NCBI RefSeq assembly: GCF_016808335.1
Contig: NC_053141.1
Coordinates: 19,289,756-19,353,755, forward strand
Length of the DNA stretch: 64,000 nt
Direction: 5' to 3'
Source: Panicum virgatum
Lineage: Eukaryota > Streptophyta > Magnoliopsida > Poales > Poaceae
The notes below the pieces were generated by a model. It was given only the letters and a program-made list of their open reading frames with translations, was not told where the DNA came from and searched no databases. Made by a program: the position numbers and the translations under genes. Shown piece by piece: positions 34,127-46,162 of the stretch. The stretch's first letter is position 1. Each line of letters starts with the position of its first letter.

Positions 34127-36661
34127 TGTAACACTCAGGTGTTAATCCATTGTAGTTAAAAATTAATCATGGCCATTAGTTCAAACTCACACGACAAATC
34201 GCTAGACCAAAACTTTTCCTGTCAGTTGGGCCGGACCGGTCTGACCGGTCAGAGCAACCGGTCTGACCGGTTGAACCTGGGTCAACCGTTTTTGGGGGCC
34301 CATAGTATTTAAATCCTGCTCTCTCTCTCTCTCTCTTCCTCACCAACTCGTTCGCCCTCACCGTGCTCAGCTCGCCCTCTCCCGAGCTGTTCCTCTCCTC
34401 AAGCCCTACATCCCCATTCCATCATTTCCATTTGATTCCAAGGCCTAGGACGGGTCAAATCGGCGCGGGAAAGCTTCCTCCCCACGATTCCCTCCCAGGG
34501 GTGCCTGGGATTCGAGTTCTTAGTGCAAGAAGGAGCTCACTCAAGGTATTAAGGCTTGTGTGGGTCGATCTCTCATTTTAGATGATTTTAGGCGATTTCC
34601 TCTAGTCAAACACGTCCAAATGCACCCCTTAACTAGTTCCTAGGAGAGTTATGGAATTGGTGGGCAATTTTCGCCACGCCAAGAGTTCTAGCTTTTGGTC
34701 TGGGTAGGACCGGTCTGACCGGTCGGAGGGACCGGTCTGACCGGTGTCGTGGTTAAGTAAAATAGGATCCGTCTGACCGGTATGGGGTACCGGTCTGACC
34801 GGTAGGGCAGTGGCTGAGAGGGTTAAATAGGTGATTGTTGGTGCAATTAGTTAGAAATTAATTCGGATACAGGTTACTTGTAATTTTTATAAATCATACC
34901 TGCATTCTCATGTCATATGCATATGCACACGTGTAGCATCCGCCGCGGAGGAGGTGGTATACGAGGTGGTCGCGGAGCCACAGGAGTCGCAGGGACAAGC
35001 CCCGCAGCAGGAGGTTCGCGAGGAGGCGGCCCAAGGCCCAGCCGACCCTAGTGCCGAGAAGCAAACTCAAGGCAAGCCCCGGTGCATGTCCTATTATTTC
35101 AAATTATGACACCTATATATGTCTCTATTACTTGTGCATTAGATTTAGGAACTGTTTGGAACCCTAGTTGCATGATACCTATGTTCCCTTGAGTTATACT
35201 AGTATGTATAGGATGATAGAAATGCTATACTTAATAGATCTTGGTAGAAGTCGGGTGATTTCTGATCACTCGCGAGATATAGGAAATCTCATTATTTTGA
35301 ATATATGGAATATTGAAGTATGTAGGAAAGGAAAAGAATTTGGAGACCGGGCGGGAAAGGTTCGCCCCGTCTGTGTCGGTTAAGGACCATTCGTTGTCTG
35401 GCCCTATGATCGAGTTGAATTGTACTAACTGCATGCCGGGAGTAGGAGGTAGTCGAAACCAGTAAGCCGAGTACTGCCTTGTTTCGAAAGTACAGAACTT
35501 CTACCCACCCCTTAGGGCGAGTCGAGTTGCCGCGGAGAATTGGGATGCATGAGTTTACTTTTGGTGGTCTCTCGTAGGGCTCGGCTGACTATATGCATGT
35601 GGGGCGGTTCTGTAGTTCAAGGTGGGGAGGGGAATGGTTGGCATGTATAGTCCGACGGGGCAAATGCATGCCGTGTTGGTTAGGTCCACCTTGCAAGGTT
35701 AAATCAGATCGATTCGCCATCAGTCGCTCTCGGTTATGAGCACCTTGATCGCAGCACCGCATCATAGTAATGTTTTATGGAATTTAAGCGATGGTTGGAA
35801 CTGATTATCTTGAATTAATATTCAATATTGCTATGGTTGCTTAGAGAATGCAAACACTTTGATGATTTAAATATATAGAATTTGGAGCTAAAAGTGGGGG
35901 AAAAAATAAGGATTCACTGTAGAAGCTTTTTCTGCAAAAGAACCACCAGCTAAATGCCTTGCATGCCTAGGTATGTGGGCTAAGTATACCCACTGGTCGG
36001 GTAAGTCTTGCGGAGTATTAGTTGCTCAGGGTTGTTGCCACCCAAAAATGTATTTCAGGGCACCCAGACGTCGACTTCTGCCCCTGCTGTATCAAGTTCA
36101 TCCGCCGGGATGCAGAGGGGTGGGAGATGGTGGAGCGAGACCCCTAGGCTAGAGGGTTGGCGAGTTGCACACCCGTGGGCTGAGTGTGTAGCCCCTCTAT
36201 TTTGCTAGGACCGGTCTGACCGGTCGGGTGGACCGGTCTGACCGGTGTCTACGTGGGAATCTCCATGCAGACCAGTCTGACCGGTTGGGAGAACTGGTCT
36301 GACCGGTTGTGTAAAGGCTGAGCACTAGTGTAGTGTAGGTTCGTTTCTGTTTGAACTGGGCCTCCCTATTGTAAAGTTGAAAATGGTGTGATTTATGTAA
36401 ATTATGTAAACTTTTTGTGTATTCGAACCCAATTTGTAAAACTCGTTGATTATTATCGTATGTCACCTCCTTGTATTTTCAAGTTTTTGTCGTGCATGTA
36501 CCATCTGCGCCCGCCTTCGCGTGGGACTACCGGTATTGTTTCGATCGGGCTGTGGGTTGAGAAAGGACCGTCAAATTAAACTATTAAGCTAATGCGCCCG
36601 ATGTGTTCAAATGACGGTCATTACGCTTAATTTAGAGTTTTAATTTGGCGGTTCCATCACA
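34127..36661 (+). mobile_element. Solo LTR with ACCGGT motif arrays, related to the LTR at 879-19150
   Basis: 2535 bp starting TGTAACACTCAGGTG and ending GGCGGTTCCATCACA, with a perfect 5-bp TSD TGTTC (34122-34126 and 36662-36666). The start, the end and internal blocks match the minus strand of the long solo LTR at 879-19150. A TATA-like TATTTAAAT lies at 34306-34314, followed by a (CT)n run at 34318-34336. Motif arrays occur at 34228-34274, 34708-34804 and 36207-36308. The relative at 879-19150 has none. No coding domain is present. Confidence 0.9.
34708..34804. repeat. ACCGGTCTG motif array in the solo LTR
   Basis: Pairs of ACCGGT palindromes separated by CTG, with short spacers. Similar pairs occur at 34228-34274 and 36207-36308. 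Confidence 0.85.
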
Positions 36662-36666
36662 TGTTC

Positions 36667-38371
36667 CATAGCGGCAGCCCTGCCCCTATCTGCAACTGTC
36701 GGCTAGGCACACGCAGCAGCAGCTCCCCTGAAACCACCACTCGGAGAGGCCTTGGCCAGCGGTGTGATCCTCCGGGTGGTGGTGCTAGTGATTATTCGGG
36801 TGCCTTCCGGTGATACACGACCCGGCAGCTTTCAGCTCCCGACACCGCACCGCATGAAGGAAAAGCGATGGCGGCCGGCCGGCATGCATGCATGCTTGCG
36901 CATGCAACGTGCACGCAGCCGCCGCCGCTGCCGGTACCATATCTGGGCTGACCTGCTGCAGCCGCGCCAATCCCACACGGTCACACCGTGAGTGAATGGC
37001 TGTTGTCATGCTGTCGCTGCCCCGACCACTCCTATTGACGATAAGGGTGACGGAGATGAGATGATAGGATCCACAAGCAGACCAGGTGAGACCATATCGA
37101 CCACTTAATCGTGAATCCCAACCGAAACAGCCCAATATACATCTCACCCCAGTTACCACCAAACCAGGCCGGCTCAAACAAAAACCAAGCTACAAAGGCC
37201 AGTTTTGGCTCAAACCATTGGCAACTTGACTGGGACTATATACCAATGTTACCTAATAACTATTCTAAAATCTGAGGTAATATAAAATTTCTGCAAATTC
37301 GAGTGGCACATCTTTTCATCTGGGATTATGTCAAACTAAAACTTAGTTTATATAAGTTCTAGAAGGAAAACAGGGCATGAAAAATCAATGAAAAGTCCAT
37401 TGGAGGGATGGGAGTATCATCACCCTTTTCTTTTGCGCGGGATATTTTTGTCTGCTAATAAACCAAACGTTCGAAAAGGTTTCTATCACATAAGTTTAAA
37501 AGGACATATACCAAGATAATATACAGGAACAAAAAAAACAACACGTTATTAGTCTCAACCAAAATAAATCTTTGCATACCACTAATAAGCGCCAATGTCT
37601 TATTTGTTTTTCTGGGTGGCGGCGGTATGCGTTGCCACCCAGCGTAGTGATTAATAATATTTTCAGACGTTCACACCATGTGAACTCCAAATAAAGATCA
37701 TGTAGGCCGTAGCTTGTACGTCTGCAACATATTTGTACCACAGATTCTGACTGATACAGGTCAAATTTGTGAATATTCTGTCTAAGAAAAAGCATTCCCA
37801 CATGGAAAAAAAAGTATGCTGCACAACTGAAAAAATGTGTTGTTGGTTGAATTTTGTGAATGTTCAAAAATGTTATTTCGCCACAAGAAAAATGTTTTGG
37901 GAACGAATAGAAATTTGGTAAGAAAATTGTGAGCTGCTGGATTAGCATCTAATGGGTGGGAAATGTAATTGATGGATAAGGTTATCAGTCACTTGTCATG
38001 GAGACAGGCTCTGTTACGCTACGGTGTCACATTAAACCAGTCTTGTTTGGCATAAAATTTTCTCTGGAATACCATTGGTACGGCTATAAGAAATGTGCAC
38101 TTTTTATAATGGTATGCGGAGTGCATGGTAATATGGAGCTTAATTTTTTATATATGTTTCAGAGAAATACCAGATGACAACTATAACCATAACAAATAAA
38201 ATTGTCATTCTCAGCTGTGCAGCAAAACACACGTCTCAAGCACAAGTATTTTATAGATGTGGCAACCCTACTTTCACGGCTACGGAGGTGTCCCTTTCCA
38301 CAAAGCTTAAGCCACATAATAATACATCGTAAAAGCACCGTTTCTTTGACTACTTTCACACAGCATAGCGG
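36667..38371. other. Intergenic region upstream of the intact SAG39-like gene
   Basis: No gene was recognised. It is GC-rich at 36660-37000 and AT-rich after. The last 120 bp before the TATA box (from about 38280, GTGTCCCTTTCCAC) are alignable with the pseudogene promoter. Confidence 0.5.
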
Positions 38372-38375
38372 TAGC

Positions 38376-38383
38376 TATATATA
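38376..38383 (+). promoter_or_regulatory. TATA box of the SAG39-like gene
   Basis: TATATATA within GTAGCTATATATACCC, about 80 bp before the ATG, with the same flanking word as in the pseudogene promoter. Confidence 0.75.
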
Positions 38384-38460
38384 CCCATGCCACCCACACT
38401 TCCAGTCACCAAATTAAACCAAAGCACAGCGTGCAAAAACAGCAGCAAACAAGAACAACC

Positions 38461-39822
38461 ATGGCCACCTGCAGCAAGGCTTTGCTCTTCGCCATCCTTG
38501 GCTGCTCCTTCGTCTGCAGCGCCCTCACGGCTCGTGAGCTGACTGACGACTCGGCGATGGCAGCGAGGCACGAGCAGTGGATGAGCCAGTACGGCCGCTT
38601 CTACAAGGACGATGCCGAGAAGGCGCAGCGTTTCGAGGTGTTCAAGGCCAACGTCAAATTCATTGAGTCATTCAACGCCGCTGGGAATCGCAAGTTCTGG
38701 CTTGGCATCAACCAGTTCGCCGACCTCACTAATGATGAGTTCAGGGCGACCAAGACTAACAAGGGCTTCAAACCTAGCCCAGTGAAGGTTCCTACCGGAT
38801 TTAGATACGAGAATGTTAGCATTGATGCCCTTCCGGCTAGCATCGACTGGAGGACCAAAGGTGCTGTTACACCCATCAAGGATCAAGGCCAATGTGGTAT
38901 GAAAAATAACTTTATATAATGCACATGTCAAAGCTTTTTTTTTCCTCAGATCGGTGCCTTACTATATATCCTGTTTAGTTCCCAAAAAATTTCCTACAGT
39001 ACCCGTCACATCGAATTTTTTGACACATTCATGAAGCATTAAATGGAGTTGAAAAAATAACTAATTATGCAGTCTAACTGATTAGCACGAGATGGATCTT
39101 TTAGGCCTAATTAGTCCATGATTGGATATTATTTGGTAAGTAACAACGAAATGTGCTACAGTACCAAAAACCAAACTTTTTTCACCAACTAAACACACCC
39201 ATAGTATCTAATGTACCGTGCATGATTATTTGCAGGCTGTTGCTGGGCATTCTCAGCTGTGGCTGCAACGGAGGGCATCGTCAAGATCAGCACCGGCAAG
39301 CTCATCTCCCTCTCGGAGCAAGAGTTGGTCGACTGCGACATCCATGGTGAGGACCAGGGCTGCGAGGGTGGTTTGATGGACGATGCCTTCAAATTCATCA
39401 TCAAGAACGGCGGCCTGACCACCGAGTCCAGCTACCCGTACACAGCCGCTGACGGCACGTGCAAGAGCGGATCAAACAGTGCCGCAACCATCAAGGGCTA
39501 CGAGGATGTGCCGGCCAACAATGAGGCTGCCCTCATGAAGGCAGTGGCCAACCAGCCAGTTTCGGTGGCTGTGGATGGAGGAGACATGACGTTCCAGTTC
39601 TACTCCGGTGGTGTCATGACCGGCTCTTGTGGCACTGACTTGGATCATGGGATTGCAGCAATCGGTTATGGAAAGACAAGTGATGGCATCAAATATTGGC
39701 TGATGAAGAACTCTTGGGGCACGACATGGGGAGAGAATGGTTACCTGAGAATGGAAAAGGATATTTCAGACAAGAGGGGCATGTGTGGCCTTGCCATGGA
39801 GCCCTCCTACCCCACCAAGTAG
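38461..39822 (+). CDS. SAG39: SAG39-like senescence-type cysteine protease (papain family C1A)
   Basis: Two exons, 38461-38896 and 39236-39822, with a GT-AG intron in the Gly codon before the catalytic site. They give 340 residues, the usual size for this family. Residues 1-24 form a signal peptide and about 36-95 an I29 inhibitor prodomain with ERFNIN-type spacing (from [20 protein letters not shown]). The mature enzyme starts near residue 124. The active site is complete: Gln142 (oxyanion hole), Cys148 in CGCCWAFS, His283 in [10 protein letters not shown] and Asn304 in NSWGTTWG. The Cys pairs of the papain fold are present. It should enter the secretory pathway to vacuole or apoplast and degrade proteins. 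Rice SAG39 is senescence-linked, and that role is inferred here. The symbol is by resemblance. A decayed relative lies at 31171-32296. A MITE sits in the intron. Confidence 0.95.
38972..39195. mobile_element. MITE in the intron of the SAG39-like gene
   Basis: About 224 bp with inverted ends TGTTTAGTTCCCAAAAAA and CACCAACTAAACA, a common grass MITE type. The pseudogene intron, only about 90 bp, lacks it. The TSD is not clear, so the superfamily is left open. Confidence 0.7.
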
Positions 39823-39869
39823 GATTATCTTCTATGCCTCAGATTCGTACAACATATCCACATAGATCG

Positions 39870-39875
39870 AATAAA
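39870..39875 (+). terminator. Polyadenylation signal of the SAG39-like gene
   Basis: AATAAA 48 bp after the stop codon. Confidence 0.5.
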
Positions 39876-39879
39876 CATG

Positions 39880-40550
39880 GATGCTTCTTTGTCTTTTCAT
39901 GTATATATGGCCCATTCTTATTCTCTATAATTTGTTGCACAAGGTCCCATGTTTATTAATGTAAACTGTACAACATGTTTGATATGTACATAATGATAAA
40001 TTAAGTCTACGCCCTGTCTATTTTCTTAATTAATTGATCACTTGTGCTAATGGGCAAATGCAACCTAACAGTATATGTGCTTTGTTAGAAATAAAACCTA
40101 ACATGAAGATGGCTGTATAGCCTATTAGAGCAAGTCCAATAGGTTCTCTTCCCCCATTTCCCTTCTACAGTACAATTTAAGGATACAATGGGAAGAGGTG
40201 CTGCGGCATGTCATCTTTTCCTTCTTTTTTTGCCCCCCCCCCAACCCCCCATCGACATGGGATTTACCTGTCAAGTGGCTAATCTTTTTTCTCTGTCTAT
40301 AATGCTATTGAAATTAAAGTGTCAGTAATCGCGTATACTTCATGAAATATTTGGATTGATATTATGATGACTGGTTGTCGATGAACTAATAGATTAAGCT
40401 TTTGAGCAAAATATGTTTTATATGTTAGAAAGAGTAAAAGGTGTACATGCTGACCTGGTGTTTCAAGGAGGGGCAAAGGTTGTACTTTTTGATCCGTAGT
40501 TCACACGGACACTACTATCGAACACACATGTTGTTCCGATTGGAAACTAG
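39880..40550. other. Intergenic region downstream of the SAG39-like gene
   Basis: No gene is seen. GAGCAAGTCCAATAGG at 40128-40143 resembles a MITE end, without a found partner. A poly-C run lies at 40234-40241. Confidence 0.4.
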
Positions 40551-40554
40551 CTTT

Positions 40555-41459
40555 AATCCTGGTTTCCCAACCGGGACTACACTTTCAGGACTAAAGATTG
40601 CAGACTTTAGTCCCGGGTGGCACAATCAGGATAAAAATAACTCTATATCCTAGTTGGGGGTTCCCGACCGGGATAAAAGATGGAAAAAAAGTCATTTCTG
40701 CTCGTCCTACTCGCAACACCACAGCTCCGCCTCGACCACCACTCCTTCAAGCTCTAACTCCATCACAAAATGCTCCAACTCCCTTACAAAGATGCAACAC
40801 CTAGAAGAAACTTTATACTCAAGCTAGATACATACTCATCTCACATGACCATCACACGTACACAAATAAGAAAGCACAAATCTAATTCACAACACATGAG
40901 ATTGTTTGATTCACATCACACTAAGATCCACCTGCATAATCGCAAACAAAAAAAATCACAAACAAAGCACGCGTCTGGCTTTGTTCTTGCCCTCGCCGGA
41001 CCATGATGGCGAGCATCACCACAAGCCCTATCCCTAGCAGCGTGGCGGCGATGGCTCGCCAGCCCATGGTGGCGGGTGTCCCTACCCCTGAGCCTGGATG
41101 CGGCGGTGGCGATGGCTGCGGCTCGCTGGCCGGCGCCCACGCCCATCCCCGCCTGGCTCGCCTGGCCATGCGGTGGCGGTGGCTGATAGCTGGCCCGCAA
41201 CAGTGCCCGACCCGCGCCTATCCCTACTTGGCTCGCCAGCTGCGCGGCACACGACGACAACTACTCAACCCCAACCCCAACCCCAACCACCCCCGTCCAG
41301 GGAGGGAGGGGGATCGAAGGAATTATAGTGGCTAAGGATGAGAGATTGCTGGATTTATCCACGGGAGCCCGCATGGTGAAGGAATTTTGTCCCGGTCACA
41401 GACTCAAATCGGGGCAGAATAGGACCCTTTAGTCCCGATTGGAGTCACCAACCAGGATT
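40555..41459. mobile_element. Non-autonomous DNA element with AATCCTGG...CCAGGATT ends
   Basis: The inverted ends AATCCTGG and CCAGGATT continue into related blocks (AACCGGGACTA near the left, TAGTCCCGATTGG near the right), with TTTAGTCCCG repeats inside. TTA borders both sides. The interior at 40980-41330 is GC-rich without a convincing gene. The superfamily is uncertain, and no transposase is present. Confidence 0.55.
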
Positions 41460-41492
41460 AAGCCCCACATTTGATCACAGGCATTGAACATA

Positions 41493-41751
41493 CTCCCTCC
41501 ATATAGGATTTAGATGACATTTTGGACAAGATTTGAGTCAAACATTGGGAATATAAATCATGAATAACTTTTAAGTTATTGAGTTTGAAAAAGTGAAAAT
41601 TATATGAATAGATTTGTCTTAAGAAACACTTTCGTAAAAATATACATATATCACTTTTTAACAAATATTTTTATAAAAATAAGCGGTCAAAGTTATGCTT
41701 TGAAGACCGTGTTGCTATCGTAAACGTCATTTATTTCCTATATGGATGGAG
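41493..41751. mobile_element. Stowaway-type (Tc1/mariner) MITE
   Basis: Ends CTCCCTCCATATAGGA and TCCTATATGGATGGAG, flanked by TA at 41491-41492 and 41752-41753. The duplicated segment at 32571-32582 shows the site without the insertion. Confidence 0.9.
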
Positions 41752-41759
41752 TATTTCGA

Positions 41760-42313
41760 ATAAAAATTGGTACAAAAGACATACCGCATGGGACTGGGGC
41801 AAATGTGATTGTGACATAATAGTAGTTAATATTGACAGCACGTCTTATATCTCTCCCTGTCTATGCTGGCCTAATTTCCAAGGTGTTTTTTATGAGCAAA
41901 TGTGAAAATTATGTGTAGAATTATTTTTCAAAATATAATATGTGCATTTTATGGATATATTGTAATAGAAAATAATTGGCAAATCTATGATTCCAAGGAA
42001 AAGCTATTGCCCAAAACGTCGAGCATTTGTGACCCGGAGATTGCGCTCATCAAACAAGAAATATATAACAAAAAACCAAAAGCAAAGGGGTGACCTATGA
42101 CTGTGTACGGATGAACAGGGTAAATTTTGCCAGTTCCATGTTTACCAGCGCTAGTAACAATATAGCCACATGCCGGGGTGGTGTCTCAAGGAATAGTACT
42201 AGATTAGTCTATTTGCGACATCCAGATAATTTGATCTCAGACATATACACCAATATAGTCGTCGGTGCTCCACCTGAGCCATCTCCAGCTGCACTGTGCT
42301 CCAATTCCTGTCA
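41760..42313. other. Intergenic region / 3' flank of the zinc-finger gene
   Basis: The first 70 bp belong to the segment shared with 32580-32650. The remainder is AT-rich and probably contains the 3' untranslated region of the minus-strand gene. No other gene is seen. Confidence 0.5.
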
Positions 42314-45300
42314 TTATCCACCACCGCAGGATGCGGCCGCAGCCTCTCGCTCTTTCTCCTCTGCAACATTGGCTCTGTCCCAGTGCGTCCTAGTGTAGAG
42401 ATGCAGAATTATGCTGTCCTTGTTGCAGCCGTGCACGCCACAGGTCTCGCACGAGAGCCCACCATTCTCCTGCTGCAGCACGGGGAACACCTTGCCCTCC
42501 ACCTGGATCCTCATTGGTTTGCCAGGCGCAGTAGTTTCGGCCTTCTTCATGGATTCCTCCTCTTGGGTCACAGAGCCGTTGGCTCGGGCCGATGCGTGCT
42601 CTCCATCCTCTGCAGGTTCAATGCCAGTAGCAGGTTGAACCTTTGCAGGTCCATCTCCTTCTATGGGAGCCATCGCAGCAGCATCTGCCGCTTGTGGTGC
42701 TGGTTCTACCTCTTCACCAATCCCGCCATTCACCACAGGCTCCATGTGTATAGCAGGTTCAACCTCTGCCGTCCCATCTACTTCCATGGGTGCCATGGCG
42801 GCATCGTTTTTCATTTGTGGAGCTGTCAATGACAGCACTGATTCTGCCTCTTCGTCAGCTTTCACCAACTTTGAGCTCTCGCTTTGCTCCCCAGTAATCT
42901 CACCTTGCTCTGCATGTTCAATGCAAGTAACAGGTTTATCATCTGCCAATCTATCAACTACCATGGGCGCCATGGTGGCATCGTTTTTTGCTCGCGTCAC
43001 TGGTGATGGTGCTGAATCTACATCTACATTGACTTCCGTAGACTTTGAGCTGTTGCCTGGCACCTCATCAGCCCCTTCGGCAAGAACAGAGGCGTCCTTG
43101 TTTATTCCTGCAGCGAGTGTCCTATTGCGCCTGTGCTTCTTCCCAGCAAGGTGAGACCGCATGATGATCTCAGATGGTGTCTTAACACCGCAGTAAGGGC
43201 AGACGAGGAAGCCATTTACCCGCTGTAGAGGATGGTGCAAACTATCTACTTCCATGGTCAGCGAGTCAGGGTCACAGACATTATGGTCCTGGGCTGCAGC
43301 AGTACTTCCACTGGCCTTCATGACATTTTTTCCAAGAGCCTTGGTACTGTCCCCAGTGGTGTCTTCTTTTGTGGAAGCCTTAGTTGTTTCTTGCTGCTCA
43401 CTGTCATCACCAACCTTTGCTTCCAAGGACATTGCCAGTGGCACTTCCACCTGAACCGACATGCCAGCGACAGCAGCTGTGTCTATTTCCATCGGTTGTG
43501 CTTTGGGTGCTTCCTCTCCACCTTTAGAGACGTTGGCAGAGACATCAGAGCTAGCTTTTGCCTTATTCTTGTGCTTCTTCCCCGACAGATGATTCTTCAT
43601 GCCATTCATCGATGGGGTCCTCACATTGCACAGTTCACATAGCAGCAAACCTTTCAACCGCCGCACGGTGTGTGGCACACCGTGCAATTCCAGAACCAGC
43701 GTTTCAGGATCAGCGCTGCCAACAGCAGTTGTGGGAGCTTCTGGCACAGACACACCTTTCACGACCATCTTTGCAGCCTCATCCGGTGGCTTGCTGCAGG
43801 CTTGGCCATACTTCTGTCTCTTGGAGACGTGTTTGCTCCCTTCAAGGTGGCACATCATGGTAACGCGGTCTGCCGTCCTCACGTTGCACACCTCACAGAG
43901 AAGGTACCCGTCCATCTGCACCACCTCATTCAGCGCTCCAGCATTCGTTAGCATCGTGATCTTAGTCGGCGTGTAGTCACCCGATGGCACCAACACCTCC
44001 TCCCCTGTCTCTGACTCTGGTTCTGTCATTGGCTTTGGCAGCTCCAGAAGGGCTGTGGCCTTCTTCTTGTGCACCTTCCCGTTGAGGTGGTCTTGCATGC
44101 CCTTCTCACTGTTTGTCGAGATGTCACATACCATGCAGGTTAATGTGATCTTCTGTTTCTTGCTGCTTGTCCCTGCTGATACTATGGATGCTGCGGCCAC
44201 ATGATCTGGGCTTTTCCGCTTGGCCGGTGAGGCCACCAGTCCGTTTGCTCTGGGGTGGACCTGCATATGAGATTATGGTAATCAATTTCTTCAGCAGATT
44301 AATCAATGAGCAAAAAACAGACGTAGCTACCAAAGTCAAATCATCATCATGTTTACAGCAAGATATAGTGTCTGGATCATCAATATCACGATTATTATAT
44401 GTTAAGAATGCATGAAAATTGCAAGATATAGTGTTATGAATATATAATAACACATTAAATTTGATTAGCTTTTTTGTCTAACTGTACAACAGATTAGCTT
44501 TTTCAGATCAGACAACTTAAAAGGACAGAACGATAATATTGTGGAAGACACTACTCAGGTTTTTCTGTCCTTCTGGGAGAGCTATAAAAGTCGGACATAC
44601 ATGACGTGGGCATTCTTATCACAGATAGAATCCTGTCTAGTTTATTTTAAAAATTCAATACTGCAGATGTCAATTTGGTCAGATGCTTGGAAGGCTTTGC
44701 TTTTATGCTATTGCTAGCCAATGGCAAAACCTGCAGCATACTACTATGTCTGACAGCATCGTTTTGGATTGGTTATCTAAAATTTTTTGTTTAAACCATG
44801 GTTGCAGTTTCCAAATATTATGGAAGAAAACAATGAAAAATTCTAATATCAGAAAAAAATTCCCTTGACCACGCAAGGTGTTTGATTAGCTGGAATATCT
44901 TCAAGCGTCATTAGTGCACAAAATGCATGGTATACACTATTTCCTTCCACTTTTTGAACATTGCATATAATAAGAAAGTGAGAATTTCCAGTGACAAAGC
45001 CCCATACAAAACAAATTATTGCAGCTACAGGGCTTTGTCAGTGATGGCCATCATGAATGAACAGAAGCCTTAAAAAGTATGCAAAAAAAAGATGCTGCTA
45101 ATAATGTGCTCAATACGCGCATGGGGCCCATGGCGCTGTAATTAACGCACTTCATACACGAATGGCATGATTGCAAAAAAAGATTCCGGCCTTTATACCA
45201 TATAAAAGCATGCCACCTTTACAACTGCGACAGCGTGCAGGGTCTCCAACTCTCCATGTCCTTGTTTGATTTGTTTTCGTTACTGGCGTGGTTTTTTCTT

Positions 45301-46162
45301 AGTAAACAAAAATAATTGGAGTTCAGCCAGCGCTACAAAAAAGTTGTTTTTGCTACTTGGACTATTCATATCATGCCTTGTATGTATGTTGTCGTATACT
45401 GCCAGTCGACCTTTTGGACAGCATTATTTGTGTGGGATCAAACATATATAAGGAGTCTCCCATGACACAATTAGCCTACCAAATCAACAAATGACTGAAT
45501 GATGCAAGATGTTAGATGCAGCAACCACTAGTCCACTACAGCACCCATCAAAAAGAATTTGATGCGACGTGAGAATCGTGAGGCCGAGATGATGTTCAAA
45601 CGGAAAGCGTGATCAAACACGAAAAAAGCGGAAGGGCAGCGGACCTCATCATGCGTGGCAACCGGCAGCGTCGCGTTGCCGGAGACGATCCTCGCCGGCG
45701 GGCCCGAGGATCCCCCCGCCGAGCGCCCGAACGCGGGCCACGAGAGGCGGAGAAGGTCCTCCCTGATCTCGCGCCGCACCTCCAGCTCCAGACCCAAGTG
45801 CTCCGCCTCCTCCCGCAGGATCCGCTCCCTGATCCTCGCCTTCTCCGCCTGGCGCCGCAGCTCGTCGGCGGAGTCGGCCGCCGCCACATCCGGCGGCGGG
45901 AGCGGAGGGGCCTGCCACGGCACCAGGGCCGCATCCCTCACGCGCTCTGCCGGGCCGTCCTCGCCGCCGTGGGCATCTGGAATCGCACAAACATCTGTAT
46001 CACGAACCAACCGACGTATAGAATCGCCCTGGACCGGGCCGGATAGGAGATCTCACCTGCCGACTCCGAGCCGGAAGTACTCGGCGCCGCTGGTGGCGAG
46101 GGCGTGGGAGGAGGCGGGGACCGGCTGCTGCGCTCGTCGCCGGCGCGGTATTGGAACTCCAT
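42314..46162 (-). CDS. C2H2 (U1/zf-met type) five-zinc-finger protein
   Basis: Minus-strand gene with three exons: 46162-46057, 45976-45645 and 44260-42314, giving 794 residues. The junctions are GT-AG and keep the frame, although the second donor (GTCCGC) is weak. Exon 1 is Ser/Pro-rich. Exon 2 is a charged helix (ELRRQAEKARIRERILREEA). Exon 3 has a basic segment (SPAKRKSPD) and five C-X2-C-X12-H-X5-H fingers at about residues 188-210, 268-290, 354-376, 500-522 and 750-772, for example CEVCNVRTADRVTMMCHLEG. Long spacing and HLxGKKHK endings are typical of U1-like fingers that bind double-stranded RNA or RNA-protein complexes. A nuclear, RNA-related role is inferred. Between fingers 4 and 5 is a three-fold repeat around DAAMAPMEVDG. 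The exact orthologue is not recognised. The start is the first ATG in a GC-rich leader. Confidence 0.85.
42600..43000 (-). repeat. Three-fold repeat within the zinc-finger gene
   Basis: Three divergent units encoding (N)DA(A/T)MAPM(E/V)VD followed 15-25 residues later by I(E/H)xA(E)xGE. They can be seen in DNA as CATGGGYGCCATGG-like words at 42660, 42787 and 42964. They lie in the acidic linker between fingers 4 and 5. Confidence 0.7.
44261..45644 (-). other. Second intron of the zinc-finger gene
   Basis: About 1.4 kb, AT-rich, ending ATATGCAG before the exon that starts GTCCACCCC. No coding region or clear transposon was found in it. Confidence 0.6.

Noticed and set aside
20490..36308. ACCGGT arrays considered as a CRISPR-like or satellite array
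   Set aside because: Units are 9 bp, palindromic and dispersed inside retroelements, with no unique spacers of constant length and no cas genes. The host is a plant.
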